A stretch of DNA of 64,000 bases from Xiphias gladius (GCF_016859285.1 NC_053414.1:6893017-6957016), one strand, 5' to 3'; positions 13,888 to 28,389 are shown, counted from the stretch's first letter. Notes: generated by a model not told the origin, from the letters alone. Made by a program: numbers and translations.

Positions 13888-13921
13888 TTTATTTTGTTTC
13901 TGCTATTTTGGCATTTTTATT
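13888..13921 (-). promoter_or_regulatory. Candidate poly(A) signals for tmprss6
   Basis: Two AATAAA hexamers on the minus strand (13888-13893 and 13916-13921) lie about 260-290 bases downstream of the tmprss6 stop codon in AT-rich DNA. They are in the right place, but AATAAA is common by chance in AT-rich DNA, so this is a candidate only. Confidence 0.4.
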
Positions 13922-14176
13922 TTTACTGTATGCTTTTTTTACTTTAAACACTTTATAATATCAGTACTGAAAAGTGCCACATAAATATAATTTACTTTAT
14001 CACTTTATGACTTTTTAGAATAAAGCCTTTCAAATTTTACCGCTTTGCTGTTTGGCTGAAAAGCAATTTCGAATCATCTGCCATTGCTTTTTATCCTCAT
14101 GTGGATAATGCTTTAGAAAAGTTTGCACCGGGGTGATGAGGATATTGATGTAAGGATGATGCGGATCTTAAATGAC

Positions 14177-14341
14177 TCAGGGGGTGCTGATGACCTGCTT
14201 GATCCAGTCGGTGAGTCTGGTGATGCGAGTGTAGACACCATAGTAGTCTGGACGCCCGCAGCCTTTGCCCCAGCTCACCACCCCGGCCAGGAACCAGCGA
14301 CCCGACGGCTCCTGGCAAACCAGGGGGCCACCAGAGTCTCC
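14177..14341 (-). CDS. tmprss6: tmprss6 last exon: catalytic serine
   Basis: It begins with GDSGGPL (the catalytic Ser748) directly after the acceptor and ends 'KQVISTP' and TGA. It includes the WGKGC.RP segment that shapes the specificity pocket. The previous exon ends in DACQ, so the [10 protein letters not shown] junction is phase 0. Confidence 0.96.
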   Translation of the reverse strand, partial: GDSGGPLVCQEPSGRWFLAGVVSWGKGCGRPDYYGVYTRITRLTDWIKQVISTP

Positions 14342-17300
14342 CTGACAGAGACAGGCAATGTTAGAGGGGCAGTGAGTGAGATTTTAATGGCTCTACAGCA
14401 CAAGCTGACCATGATAATTGACAAGGCTGATGGTCAATACTGTCGACTCATCTTTGATATCACTTGGTACTTGGATGTCTGGCATTAAAACTCACAACAC
14501 AAATTCCCCATTAACTGAGATGCAGTAGGTGGCAGGGTTTGTTGGACAGGTGATATTTTCAGTTTTTCCAGTAAATCGGTTACACTTTTTTGTCTTTTGG
14601 CAAATATAAATCCAGATAGAGAAAGAGGGACACTAAATAAATGGGTGGATTGTTCTACTCATACATACTGACATTTAAATTTCAGTGTATTATATCAACT
14701 TGAAAACATTAGAGTAACTTTACTGAATATTAAATAGCTGTAGGTAGTGCCAAATATAAAACGTCTGAATATCTGCTTCAATTTCAACATGCATTCATTT
14801 ATTGATTCATTTTTTTGGACACTTGGGGGCAGTACAACAACCTCTAAACACAACATTGGCACAGTATTATCACCGTATGGAGGTGAATGTGTTAGCAAAC
14901 AGTTGCCTTTTTACACATTCAGCAGGTACGGCGCAACATTTGCATATGGAGTTGTGTTTGTTTCCACCCAACAAATATAAATCCAATATTCACCTTCTCT
15001 TTGGCTCTATTTTTTTTTATCCCCAACTCCAGATGGAAATATTTGGCTGTTTAGCTGCTAAATACTCCATTATGTTCACCAGCTAGTCTCTAACTTTGTC
15101 TGCTGCCTGGTGGTGGGCTCATAGTGTACAGTGGCTCTTTGAGGCCGTTTCACTGAAACCAGTTGTCTGCTTCAGCTGAAAACAAGGTTGGGGAGATCGG
15201 CGAGACTGATCAATAACAATAAAAGGTGCAGACTGTAAAACCGAAACGTTGAGTTTAACGATGGAAAGAACACTTGCTTGCTTGTGAAGGGAACTGCAGA
15301 GTTGGATGATAATTCTGTGTGGGATGGTCACTGTCAGTGCCATCTTTTATTTCACATAGCAATTTGATCCGTAAACTATATTTTTATATCAACGATGGAT
15401 CGAAAATATTAACCATGTTTTTAGTGCAGCTTTATATTCGAACTGGATTGGGAAGTGAGGTGGAAAAAGAGAATTGTATCATCTGCTGTTGTACGTATGT
15501 GTTTCTCTGCACCTGGCAGGCATCCTTCTCTCCACTGCGGTAGCCGGCGCAAAGCATTCTGGGAGTGACCAGGTGGCCGTAGGAGCGAACACAGGCTTCC
15601 TCACTGACCAGGCGAACATCCACCTTCTGTAGCACGGCGCTGGCACTGCCTGGAATAGATCAGAGGGGAAAGGCCAACCAGCGAAGGTCAATTGAATCAT
15701 CCGATTTTCATCCTCTATCTTAATATAGTAGCGTCGATGCATAAACCATATTTTCTAGATAAAGCCTAAAGTTTGCAATCACTTCTTTGGAAAATATGTT
15801 TTCAACACCATTTCTCTTAAGGTTACCTTAACCCCATCCATCAGCTTCATCATGATAACAGAAACCACTACCCACACACTTCCACCCCCTTCGCTCTATC
15901 TTCTCCGTTTCTTCTACAGTTTTAATGAGTTAATTTCATGTATGCTTGCTCCATTATCATAAAAGCCTACACAATCTGCTGCACCATCAGTAACACCACA
16001 AAAAACTCCCCACACATCGCTTTCAAAGGGCCACTGACGAAAGGTTTTTTTTTGTTGTTTTTTTTAAAGACTGCACAAGTTATATAAGATCACTTCCTTT
16101 GAAAATAATGCATTATATTGAATAATACATAAATCAGCAAGGGGAAATTTTAATGCTCATCCTGTGACAGGATAAAACAACTTCGTAACAAAACAAAATA
16201 CTGTGCTTGGAGACCATTCTTGATTAAATAAACCATCAAGTATAAAGCACCAAATAAAAGTCCACTTTAAAATTGTTAATCTTGATAAAAGTGCATGGTT
16301 ATTTTTAATGTTATCTTTATGAGGTGTGATGTTTTCTTCCCCGAAGCCTTACGCATACCAAAGCCTGAGGTTAAAAGGTTAAATTATTACAATGCAGGAA
16401 TTAAAAAACAAATTCCTTTACCTGTAGTCCTGACAAAAACATTTTTAGATGGCAGTTTTGCAACATTGCAAGCCCTTGCAAATAGTCAGGGGTTTTATTG
16501 AAGTTATTACTGTGATCGTGGAAGTATATATTATCAGGATGTAATTATTAGCATTTGAACAAAAAAAAATTAATTGTAATGAAAAAAGAAAGCTAGTTTG
16601 TTTCTTCAGCTAAAGGGATTGAGAACTGACAACCAGCAGCAATTAATTACAACGTGTCAGCGCTGTTTAGACTTAGCCTTGTGTTTCCTAAGTGGAACAA
16701 CTGTACACGGCGCTAATATACCGGTTGAGTAGAGGCAGTCATTTCTGTTAATATATATCAGCTCACGCTTGATCAAAATGTTGTTGATCATTGGTAATAA
16801 TCAAGTTTACTGGTAAGATTTTAGATTACATCTTGCCAAAAATAACACACTGCTAAGACAGTCCTTAAATTGTAACGGTGCAACCTGATCTAGTAAATCA
16901 CTAGTTGAAGCTAGCTAGTAGTTACAAATATTTGCCTCATTTTAAGAGGTCAAGCCAAAAACCACTGCTATAAGCCATTTGGCCAGTGAAAGTGATTGCG
17001 GTTTTAAGACTAAAACCCAATATCTACAGACTACGCTGCTTTCAAAGCCAACATCTAACCCTCTACCCTGTCTCACACATTGCCCGAAGCTCCCTTTCCC
17101 TCTTCCCCTCCTCACCCCCCTCACGGAGAGCCCCCCAGCCGGTGACCCAGCAGAGCAGGCCCGGCTCCAGTTGGTGAGTGGGCGGGGGCAGGCACGCAGG
17201 TCGAGCATGTCCAGCCAGCAGCACGGAGGCCGGACGGTCCAGCTTCAGGAGGGCCAGGTCGTAGTCATGGGACTCGTCGTCGTAGTATTGGTGAAGATGG

Positions 17301-18601
17301 ATCCGCCGGACTTGCGCCACCTCCTCTGTGGGACTGCTGCGGCTGAGGAGGATTTTACCCAGGTAGACTGTCCACATGGAGGGGGAGTAGAGACTGCAGG
17401 AGGAGGAGGAGGAGAAAACGTCTTGTCATGTGTTACAGGGGCAGTTAGGAAGATTGTTTTTCTTTCCCCAGCCCAATTTTAAAATAACATATAATATCTC
17501 AGCGATTTTATAAATAGTCGCAGTTGTTGACTGTTACCACGGACATGAGAAAGTCTCTCTGTCTTTAAAAAGCTTACCCTCTATTTCACAACCAAAAGCC
17601 TACTTATCCACTGGAAATTCAAGATTCTCTGGATGCTGCAAAAAAAAGTAGGGAATTATTGTTAATCCTCTACAGGATGTTGCAATTTTGGCCTTGGCCC
17701 AGCCAGCTCATTCTGGCTTTGAAAGACACGAGTGTATGTAAATACATAAATATGCTGGCTTTGAGTCAGACAGGCTGTTACAGCTAAACCCTGGACAGCA
17801 GAGACACAACAGCAGCACTGAACATTAAGCAATCTGGGGGAGACAGAAGAGTATACATGATTTATAAAGAGTGCTAAAATGCTAAAGATGCTTCATCAAA
17901 TTCAGCGAGGAGAATTACAAGCTTTTCCTTTTTGCTCAACGGGGTACTTCAGCTCGTGTTTGTTTTGGAAGCACTTTTCTAACACCTCAGTGATCACACC
18001 ACTTCCTCCTCTCTCTCTTCCTCTACTTACCGGTCGTCATAGAAACAGTGGGCAGCAGACACCACCCACTGGCTGGAGATCAGGGCCCCCCCACAGATGT
18101 GGGTACCGCGCACCTGCAAGCTGGCCTGCCACGGCCACTCCCCCTCGGAGGCGTTGCCCCCCCCCACGATACGACTGGAGAACTGCCTCAGGCCGCAGTC
18201 TGAGCGCACACAGAGAAATATTAAAAGCACAGAAATTGCAAGTATAGGGCCACAGCAAGTGAAATCTGTAAATAAAATTAGCATAGTTATATTTTTTAAA
18301 AGAAGGAAAAAAAAGATCGATGGGTATTTTTATTATTATTATTGTTTTACATCCAGTATATCTAATTCATCTAAAAGCCAATGGGGAAAAAGAAAACTTA
18401 AGAAAAACAAGATAAAGAACAAAGACTGATCTAATCAGATATTATTAATATGTTTCATTTCATTTTTATTAAAAAGCAGATTGGCATTCATCTTAAGAAA
18501 ATCTTGAAAAACCTGTCCAAGAGGGCATGAAGACACCTCAAAATTTAAAGTGAAGTCAGAATACAGCCAGAATTTAATTAAAGTGGTATAAAAACAAAGA
18601 C

Positions 18602-18695
<94 letters not shown>

Positions 18696-18819
18696 CTCAC
18701 CACATTGTTTTTCATCTGAAGCGTCAGGGCAGTCGGCGACAGAGTCGCACTCTGGGTTCGGCTTCTTGAGACACGTTCCATCAGCACACACATAGGTCAT
18801 ATCTGTACACTGCACACCT

Positions 18820-18867
<48 letters not shown>

Positions 18868-19713
18868 ATATTTAATGACTTGCTTTGTTGCTGTTAAAGC
18901 AGCCCTGTGACAGACCCGCGACCAGTCCAGGATTTACCACGCCTCTCGCCCAGTGTCAGCCGGGATCGGCTCCAGCCCCCCTGTGACCCTCAGAGGGTAA
19001 CGGTATAGCTAATGGATGGATAGAGTTCGGCGTGAAATATTTATCCCGGGTTTAGGTGTGTGAAGATTGTCAGTCATCCACGTCAACGTCTCACCTGTCG
19101 TACGAAAGGCATTTTAACTTCCCGGGTATTTAACCTCTTGTCGGGGCGTTATCCCCTTGAGACTCGTTGAGGTCACATGTGAGTCGTTCGGGTAACATGA
19201 GTTATTGTGTGAGTGGATGTTCAGCTGCGGGTAAATGGCGTCGTAGACCACCGCCTCTGTTTGGTGATGGTTGTTCCATTTTTCAGTAGAGGGCTTCCTT
19301 CACTCCTCTTTCAAACCTTCGGTCCAGAACCGAAGAAGCCTTTCGGCTTTCAGGAACCTCAAGCAAGTCCAGTTGCCTTCGTATCGCACTTAGAAATATC
19401 CAGGGTGTAAAATCACGAGACAAGATATATAGGTTACGGCGTAGGGCTTACCAAAAAAAAATCTGCTCCTTTTCAGCCGTAAAAAGTAGCCTTGCTGTGT
19501 GCCCCAGACAATCTTTTCTTTACGACCTCTAGTAAATATTCTGCATAGTAGAATTTAATAGAGTATTTATTGTGTGTGTGTGTGTGTGTGTGTTACCATT
19601 AGTGCAGTTCATCTCGTCTGTGGCTTCAGGGCAGTCCGCGTGTTGGTCACACACCTTGTAGTAGTCCACACATTGACTGTCCTCTGGACACTGGTACTGA
19701 GCCACGCAAACTG

Positions 19714-19757
<44 letters not shown>

Positions 19758-22700
19758 AAGCGTATCAGCTCTCGTGTGTGTCCATATAATTCCTAACATT
19801 CGGTCATATGAACGAAGTTGACAGGTGAGTCTTCAGTGGATAAATGGAAAACCATATACCGTGCACGTTGGCACATATTTGATTATCTTTGGTAGAGGAA
19901 ATGGAAAAAAATATAATATAGCAAATTTTCATCCTTTTATTATTTACAGTCTATGCTTTTATGCCATATAAATTCTTTTTGGCAAAGCATACAAACAAAG
20001 TCTCATGTATTTGTACATTCTCATTTGCGCCTATCACCTGATAAATGCTTGGCTACTCAATGACCTGGCAATATCCGTGCATAAAAAAAATCAAACCAAC
20101 AATAGCACTGTAGCTTGATGAGCTGCCACATTGCGAGATGCTGTCTGCCATCACAGTAGACTCGGGAGGTTGAAAAAAAGATTTAGGTTCAGAAAATCAG
20201 ACTGGCATCCCGCTCTGATTAGTAGGACAGTTTGCTTTCGTGAGCAGCAGCACGCTGATGAGGCCCATGTTACAAATGTTGAAACAATTCTACCCTGCTA
20301 TATAAAATTGGCTTAAGTGTCACAAGTGGTGTCACAAGTGGTGTGGTGGAGGTTCCTGGTCTGGTTCACCCCTGAAGACCTTGTATTGTTTCATCCCAGT
20401 GACTACAATTCATTCATTTCCAAAAAATCTGTAATAAGATCGGTGACCTTAGGTGCTGGACTGACCCACCCAATTTTTGTTGTTGCTCCTGCATCGTGTC
20501 TCAATTTTCTGTCTCAACCGAAAATAATGTACAACAAATTATGTGAAATTCACTTAATTTAAAGCATAAAATAAATACCACAGTTCCTCTCATCAAGTCC
20601 ATTGGGACAGTCCTTAATTCCATCACAGGCAGGAACACACAGGCCATTGATAGTGCACAGAAACTGGCCCGGGCAAGCTGTAAAACGCACACAAACACAC
20701 ACACACAATCAAAAAATATGCTTATGAACATCAGTGAAACAAGGTAGAAACATGACTTGGCAGTTCATTTATCTAAATCTCTTGTCTGTCTCTTAATCTA
20801 CATCTTACGATCTGACAGGTTGAAGACGCTGTAGTGCAGCTGAAGGCCCGGTCCTGTGAGTGACACCTCGGACGTCATGACAACCGTTGCCGTCATTGAG
20901 AGCAGGAAGAGGCGTTCGCTGTATGGGTGCAGGGCCCTGGTACCGCACAGTCTGAGAAAAAGGGACAGAGACAGCGAAATCAAATGGAAAATCAAGTTAT
21001 ATTTCCCTGCAGTGACAACAAGAAGGCTGTGGTGGAGGCCCCAAAGGTTTGAGAAGTGCGGTTTACATAACCTTGGAGTGCCCTTAAGCAAGGCATCGGA
21101 CTCTCTGCCTTTGTTCCAGGCACTAATTACAAACCTATCCTGGATAAACAGAGGACAGAATAGACCAAGATTTATCAGTTTGAAAATAAACATTAAAAGC
21201 AAAATGCCTCCATTGAAATAAAAAATGGCTACATATAGGATAATGCTGCCCCCTGTTGTTCAGTACAGAATAGAATAATGTGATGGTGTGAAAATAACAT
21301 TTTGAACACAACATTTTTGACTGTTTACCGATAATTAGGTCAGTTTGTGTTTTCTTTTTATTAATTATAAAACCAACTAAAATGTCTGCACGTCATGACC
21401 TGTGTGGAAAACATTTACATGCGCCCACACTTCCTGTCAAGCCCCAAACCACAAACAGCTTGCATTTATAAATTGACATTACTTTAACCTGCTGACATAT
21501 TAGCGGTTAAGTAATATTTGGTCTATTTATTGCTGCCACTGGTTTGGTGTCTAAAAGTGAGTAACTCTGTGCATATTAAAGGATTTTTATATATAGTTTG
21601 TGGTGTGCAGACTTTTTCAGTTACTCTCTTTCAGAGGACTAGCACCTGTGCACTAGATGGATAAAAATGGTTTTAAAAATCTTTAGATTTTGGGAAAGAA
21701 AAGCTATCTGAAGCCTCAAAAAGCATGTTTATCAGTGAGTCACACAGCTAACAAGTAATTATTGTATGTGCACGTACAGTATTAATGTAACACTGAACAA
21801 ATGTATTTTCTGGTGAATTTGTAATTGCACATTTTGCATCATTTAGTAAAACCCACATTGATTTGATCAGCTGGAGTTGAGAATCTATTGATGTAAAATT
21901 GTAGCTTAAATTGACCTCTAATCTGCTTTCCTTTTATTTTCTGCCCCTTGAGCTAAACTCCCATTGGCTGCAGTCAGTGTCGCTCCCGGAGTTTAAGCTC
22001 AGTGCGGCTCAGAAAGCTGCTCCCCAAAAAATTAGGACTAATCAAACTGGACCGACCAAACGTGTACGACAGTCGACAGTCGACAGTTCCCACAGACCAG
22101 CACGACTCACTAGGACAGAGCCTACCTGCGGTTCTGGATGATCCACTGTCCCTGGGTACAGGGTTGGTTGTAGCTGGCTCTGCTCAGCTCGTAGCCCTCA
22201 AACTCCAGAGACAGGCCAAAGCCTACACCGGGCATCTGAACGCACACACAGGACGGTAAATACAAAAATACAATGAAGTGCAAACACGTTCCACCCCCCT
22301 CTACTCGCGACTCCTATAAAAGTTATGCATTACGGCAACAATCACGAATCAAGCAGGAGGTGAAAGACATATAGATGAAGGAGTGTCCTACGATGAAGCT
22401 CCAGGTACAGTTGGTGTCAGGGGGGTAGTAGCTGGGGAAAAAAGGCGTCCTCAGTGTCCCCTGGAACCCTGGTCCTGCCTTCAGCTCTATAGAGGAGTTA
22501 CAGTCTGGGACAGAGAAAGACAGAGAGAAATACTTCAATCCACGATACCGACCCATTCCACTCTGTGGCATTTAAACCACAAAATGTAAGATGAGTATTA
22601 GGAGGAAAAAGTTTATCTTGAATTCTGTGGCATCCAGGCCTAGGCTTGACAGATCTCCGCTGCTCCTGAGAGCAGAGCCTGCTGGTTTTAGTACAACCTC

Positions 22701-25332
22701 ATAAGGTCAAACCAACATAGTCCTAATTAATTACCAAAGTGGTGTTAATTTGGCTATGTTGGGGGCGCTTGACTGAGCTCTATTTATGGCAGAGGTGCTC
22801 TGGAGGCCGAAACAATCTCACTCACTAAGTCTAGTGAGTGAGATTATCTAGTTAAACTTTAGTGGGTATAGCTGCCGAATAACCACTATATCTGGTGCAT
22901 GGACTAAATGGAAAGTTCTGGAGCTCTCCTCTATTCCAAGACAGAAGTAACCCTCCACGCCAGCGATGCACAACAGTGTTGGAAGGTCAGCCCAGCAGGC
23001 TAGCTTACAAGCTTACTCAGATAGGGAAGGTCGGCTGGGTAGGCTAATGTGGATATCTTGGTAGCCAATTGCTAGGCAACATGTATAGCCATGCCGGTGG
23101 CATGATCTCAGTTTGGTTCTCTCAGTCCACCACTTTGGTCCAGACTGAAATATCTCAGCAACTATTGATTTTGTGCAAACATCCGTGTTTCCCAGATGAT
23201 GTATCCCATTGAATTTGTTGATCCCCGGACGCTTGGTCTTATTCGGTAATTTTAACATTTCCCTCCAGCACATTTTCAGTTGGCTTTAATCTAACAATAG
23301 AAAAAAACTGTGGTCATAAGGCTGAATCTCTCTCCTTTCAGTTTTTGCATATAATATCGAACGTAACATTTCTGAACAAGTTAAGGTGGCCTGGGCGTTT
23401 AGGTGGTCTTACCCTGTCGGTCCCAGGCCTGCGCAGACAAAGAGAAGGGGTCCTTGTAGTTGTAGAGACCCTGTTTCCAAACCACCGTCATCCACTCGCC
23501 TGAAGACAGAACATTGACCACACGTTCGTGTCTGCTGCAGCCATACACGCTGGGAGGACAGAGGGAAAGCCGGACAGAGAGAGACAGTGGGAAAGACAGT
23601 TTGTGTGTTCAATGAACAGAAAGGGTACATTTTTAATCTCTTAAAAATAACTCGATGACTGACAGTGGTGTGAGAACATTTCTTTAAAGGTGGACAATAG
23701 CGACCCATCCATATTCAGCAGAGGCAAAGTAATTATATCTAACTCTGTGAAAGAAACTCACGATGTGATGAGGTGAGTATCGGTGGGGGTGAGGGAGTTG
23801 TACACCACCAGCCTGTCCCGGCACTCTGGCAGGAGCCACTCCATGTGGAGCTCCAGCTGGGAGCCGGGGGCGGCCTGGAGGTGCCACAGGCAGGAGGAAC
23901 GCTGTGTGTTGGGGCCACGGAGAGCCACGGGGCTTCTGGACACCACCTTCTGGTAGCGGTAACAGTCTTATGGAAACAATGCCAAAAGATTAGTTAGAAC
24001 TCAATTGGCCTTAGGTAGGATTTGAGTTGAAGAACATTTTGCCAGATTAATTTTTCGAGAAATTGTTGATTTATCTGTCAAAACTGATAGGACATGATTG
24101 GCGGCATCATGTTGAAGTAGCATGTTTTGCCATGATTTAATGTATGGAGTTACTGAATTGTTCTGGCTTTCGCTTTCTATGTATCTTGAAGCAGTGTCCT
24201 AGGGCTGTAGTGAGAGAAATATTCTGAGAGTTTGAGGGGGTGTCTTTTTTTATATTTAATTTCCCAAACCAGGAACACAAGCAAAGGTATAATGAACTGA
24301 TTAAACAATGTGTTTGTACTGACTTGAGCTGTGAATTTTAGCATACTAATTAATTTACTACCCACTAAATTAACATTTCCTCTGAGGGCAGGCGTTGCTG
24401 TCATTACCTACATTATTTTTTTGCACGTTAGAAAAACCCTCGCTCAGGACTGACACATTCACTATTCACATTCACTGGAAGCCAGTACTATTATAGTATT
24501 ATAGGTATTATAGTTCAAGGTAATGATATGCCTTGCTTTGTATTTGATTTGGGGAAATTTACACTTTATACGCTTTATCTAACTTTAACCTTTGTGACTT
24601 TGTCTCAGTGTTTCTGACCTACTACCCATAATAGCAATTGCGTCCAAAGCCAAGAGTTAGCACACGGTTACAGGTTACGTTAGAAAAAGCCTTGGTCAGG
24701 ACTGACACCTCCACCGTGTGGGAGCCATCACAGGCCTTAAGCTATCACCTGCCCTGCTTTGTATTGGATTTTGGGAAGTTTAATGTACTTAACTTTAACA
24801 CAAGCTGGAATTTCCGTAGTGAATATTCCCAATAACTTAATATCCCATCTGGAAATTCAAGATAATGCCATAGTTGAAAATGTGCTCAAGAAACAGTCTC
24901 ATATAGTATGACAATGCTGCCTAATGTATTTATTTTTGTTTCATTATTTTGTACTGGAGTCATTTTATCAGTGTGGGAGTTAGAGTTTCTCATCCCTATT
25001 CACATAATGAAACAACCATAAATGCATAACATTAAGGCATTCTAGTTTCTGTTCAGTTTTTTCCATACATTTAATGTTGTTCAGGGAAATATATATATTT
25101 TGCTGCATGCTAATTGCAGTTCAATCACAATGAATAAATTAATACAAAACCAGAAATTATGAACAAGCAAATGAAAATAAAGTGTGATACCAAATGAAGC
25201 TTTCAAAAGTTCAATAACTTTGGAGTTGGTTTCTGTAGGGAGGAGAACAAAAAGTCAGAAAAGAAATTAAACCAAAAAACAAAAACAGAAAAACTTTTAT
25301 CTTTTTTCCTCAGATTTATTATTTAATTTCTG

Positions 25333-25400
<68 letters not shown>

Positions 25401-28351
25401 TCTCTGTTTCCTGTATTCCTCTCACCACTGACAGACAGCGAAGGCAGGTGGAGGAGGTATCCATTGACGCTGGCCGTCTCCTCCTCCTCCTCCTCCGACT
25501 TTCTGTACCCCCTGAGGCCCTCCTCCAGGCTCGCGGTGACCTTGTTCAGTGTGACCCTCCCAACATGGCTGCCCGGCACAGACATCACTATCCAGAAGTG
25601 AGCGACAACACTCCCCTCCCTGCAGAAACAAGGCAGAGACCAAAATCCACACAGCAGTTAAAAAATGTATTTGAATGACAAGAGAGAAACAATAAATAAT
25701 GTAAATGATTGTTAACATTTAAAAGGGCTGGAGAGCAGTGTTTCGAAAAGCGTTGTCCAAAAACCAATCGACAGTGCTGTCAGAGTGTACAGACACACCA
25801 TGAAGTACACTTCTGCCAAAAGGTGAGAAATTACACCACCAGAGGTCAGCAAAAGAATATTCTCATCCGATTGCAGGTTAAATGCATTTTCCTGCGATTA
25901 AGCCTGACGTATTTGTTGGTGTCGGAAACTTTGTGATTGTGACTAGACTCTAAAACACAGTGAAAATGTCTACGGTGGGTAAGAGATACGGTTGAAAAGA
26001 AATGAAAATTGAGCATATGATCAGAATGTTGTTTGATCACAAATTGTTTTTCATGGACATTAGAAACGTTTTTTTGCAAGCAGAAGACAATGCCCATCTC
26101 CAACCACTTTTATATGTGAGACCTTTGTGTTTTGGAAACGTTTCCTGTAGATTCTTAGCCTTAGCAAACTTAATTATTCCGTTGTGATTGTTTCAGACAA
26201 TGATTTTGCTTGAAAAATGACAGAGCCCACAAGCACAGAGCTGAATATAAAAGCTTTCAGTACGGAGTTTACGGGTACAAAACTCAATTTTTAAGCATAA
26301 CTTTTTGAATCTATACAAGTCAGCTCAACCTAGTTCAAAACTGTCGACGCATGAATTTTGGATCCAAGCTGATGCTTGGTCTTAAAAGTGAGAATGTGAG
26401 TATAACTACATCTGAACTGGGGACCCTTTGATCTGCAGTCAAATGCCCTACCATGCCCTTACAAAACATGGTCGACGCACTTATTAATTAACAAAGTATT
26501 GATTATAGAGCGTGACGAACTGAATGAATGAGTGTGGTAACAGAGTGAGTTGTCTCATGTCAAATCAAGTGTGTCTCACTCTTCTCCCTCTGAGTGAAAG
26601 CATCCACTATCAGCCCAGATGCTAGCTGGCTTGAGTATTTACTGTATGCAGGTTCTGTTGCTGCCATTTTGCCACTACTCTCCGCAGTTAGTCGTGAATT
26701 GTACGTGAAACAGCTTGATCCACGTACCCAAAAGCGAAGACAGTGGTGTAGTTGAAGTATCGAGAAAGACTTGAGCCTTTCAATATCCTCTCTACCTGAA
26801 AAATAGAAAAGGACAATATCACCTTCCTTAAGTTATATCTGTCTACCTCAGTAGGTTTTTCCAGACAGTTTAATTGCATTTATGTGCAGTGACAAATATC
26901 TGGAAGGATAGAAAACCTTCACCACTCTGAGGTCCCTAAAGGATGTGGACCGAGTTATTCTAGTCTACATCAGAATTATAGGAATTCATGGTCCCTGCTC
27001 ACCATGGTCTTTACTCCCTTGGCCTCTTTCTTGAATGCAGGGCTGTTGTGAGAGGTAAAATCAGCAGAGAAGTTCCTGTTGAGGATGGACAAATAGGCTG
27101 TGTACTCCTGTTGGACACGAGGCTCCAACACCCAAACCCTGTACTCTGTTAGAGGGAAAGGTGGGAAGGTTTTCACAGCATAAACGAAGAGGACTAATGG
27201 CTTACTGCCACGCTAACAGCTCTGTGAGGCTGTACTTAGGCATAGCAGTGATTTGAGCTAATTGCTAACATCAGCATGCCAACACGCACACAATGACAAT
27301 GCCAGCATGCGGATGTTAAGTACCTACCGTTTTCAATATCTTTAGCGTGTTAGCATGCTAACATTTGCTAATAAGCACAAAACACAAAATACAGCTGAAG
27401 GTGAGGGGAATGCCATTAGTCTTGCTGGTTTTAGTCATAAAGCAATATATTGGACAAACTAAAACTTTAACCTGATGATGAGTTAAGGGATCAAGCTATT
27501 ACACTTCATCCTGAGGGGAACATGAATGTCTGTACGAAGTTTCGTGGTGATCCATCCAGTACTTGCTGAGCTGTTTGAGCAATGTTTACTCAAAACCGCA
27601 AATGTCAACCTCATGGTAGCACTAGTGGAAAAGTCATCATCTAGGAACCACGAATCGAAAAGTGACGGAGATATTTCAGTCCGGACCAAAGTGACTGATG
27701 CTATCCATCCACAGTCATGCCCCTAGTATGGATAAAAATTAATAAACTTAAAAAAAGACAACAAGAGAGAACTGCTCACCCAGGAAGAACCAGGCCAGTG
27801 TGGCCCCTGAGACAATGAGGATAATGATGAGGATGATGAGGAAGGCCACGAGACACTTGCAGGACCGAGTCCTCCTAATGGGTGGAGCCACAGCTTGTGC
27901 ACCAGCTCCTACCTGTAGCGAGAACAGACGAAAACTCACCGTGGCCTATGGAGAATCTGTGGCTCCAGTAAACATACGGCAAGTCCTGGAGCTGGATTTT
28001 AGATGAACACCAAGGTGACTTTTTTTGTGTTAAAAATATAAAATCTGTAATGTAAAATCCAATCTGAAGTGTTTTTTCATGCAGTGTCTGAATGAGGGCA
28101 CATCAGGGCCTGTAGAGGCCACTCAGTAGATGGCTTCCCAGTTGGTTATGTTTAGCCAAAGGGTTGTCAGGTTCTACAGTTTTCTCTCCCAGAGTGAAAT
28201 CTGTCCTCAGACAACAACATGATCCAACAAGCTCTTATATTTTAGGACCTCAAAATGACGTTACATTTCTGATTCCCCACAATTAAGCAACTGGTGATTT
28301 AGTTATATTCTTATTCCCATTGTGACTGGTATTGTTTTCACCTTATAAGTC

Positions 28352-28389
<38 letters not shown>

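Larger units (their letters stand above)
11886..14176. other. Intergenic, repeat-bearing, downstream of tmprss6
   Basis: No gene seen. It contains a TAGA tetranucleotide run (about 12408-12434), a long diverged copy of the GCTAA-rich fish repeat (about 12870-13560), and AT-rich DNA near 13780-14060 that probably includes the tmprss6 3' untranslated region. Confidence 0.6.

Noticed and set aside
18435-18863. 142-codon frame with Thr-His and Cys-Val repeats around an LDLRA module
   Set aside because: The repeats are the flanking microsatellites read through. Only 18701-18817 is exon.
26400-26470. A functional minus-strand tRNA-Cys
   Set aside because: The D-arm is disrupted and no closed acceptor stem can be drawn.
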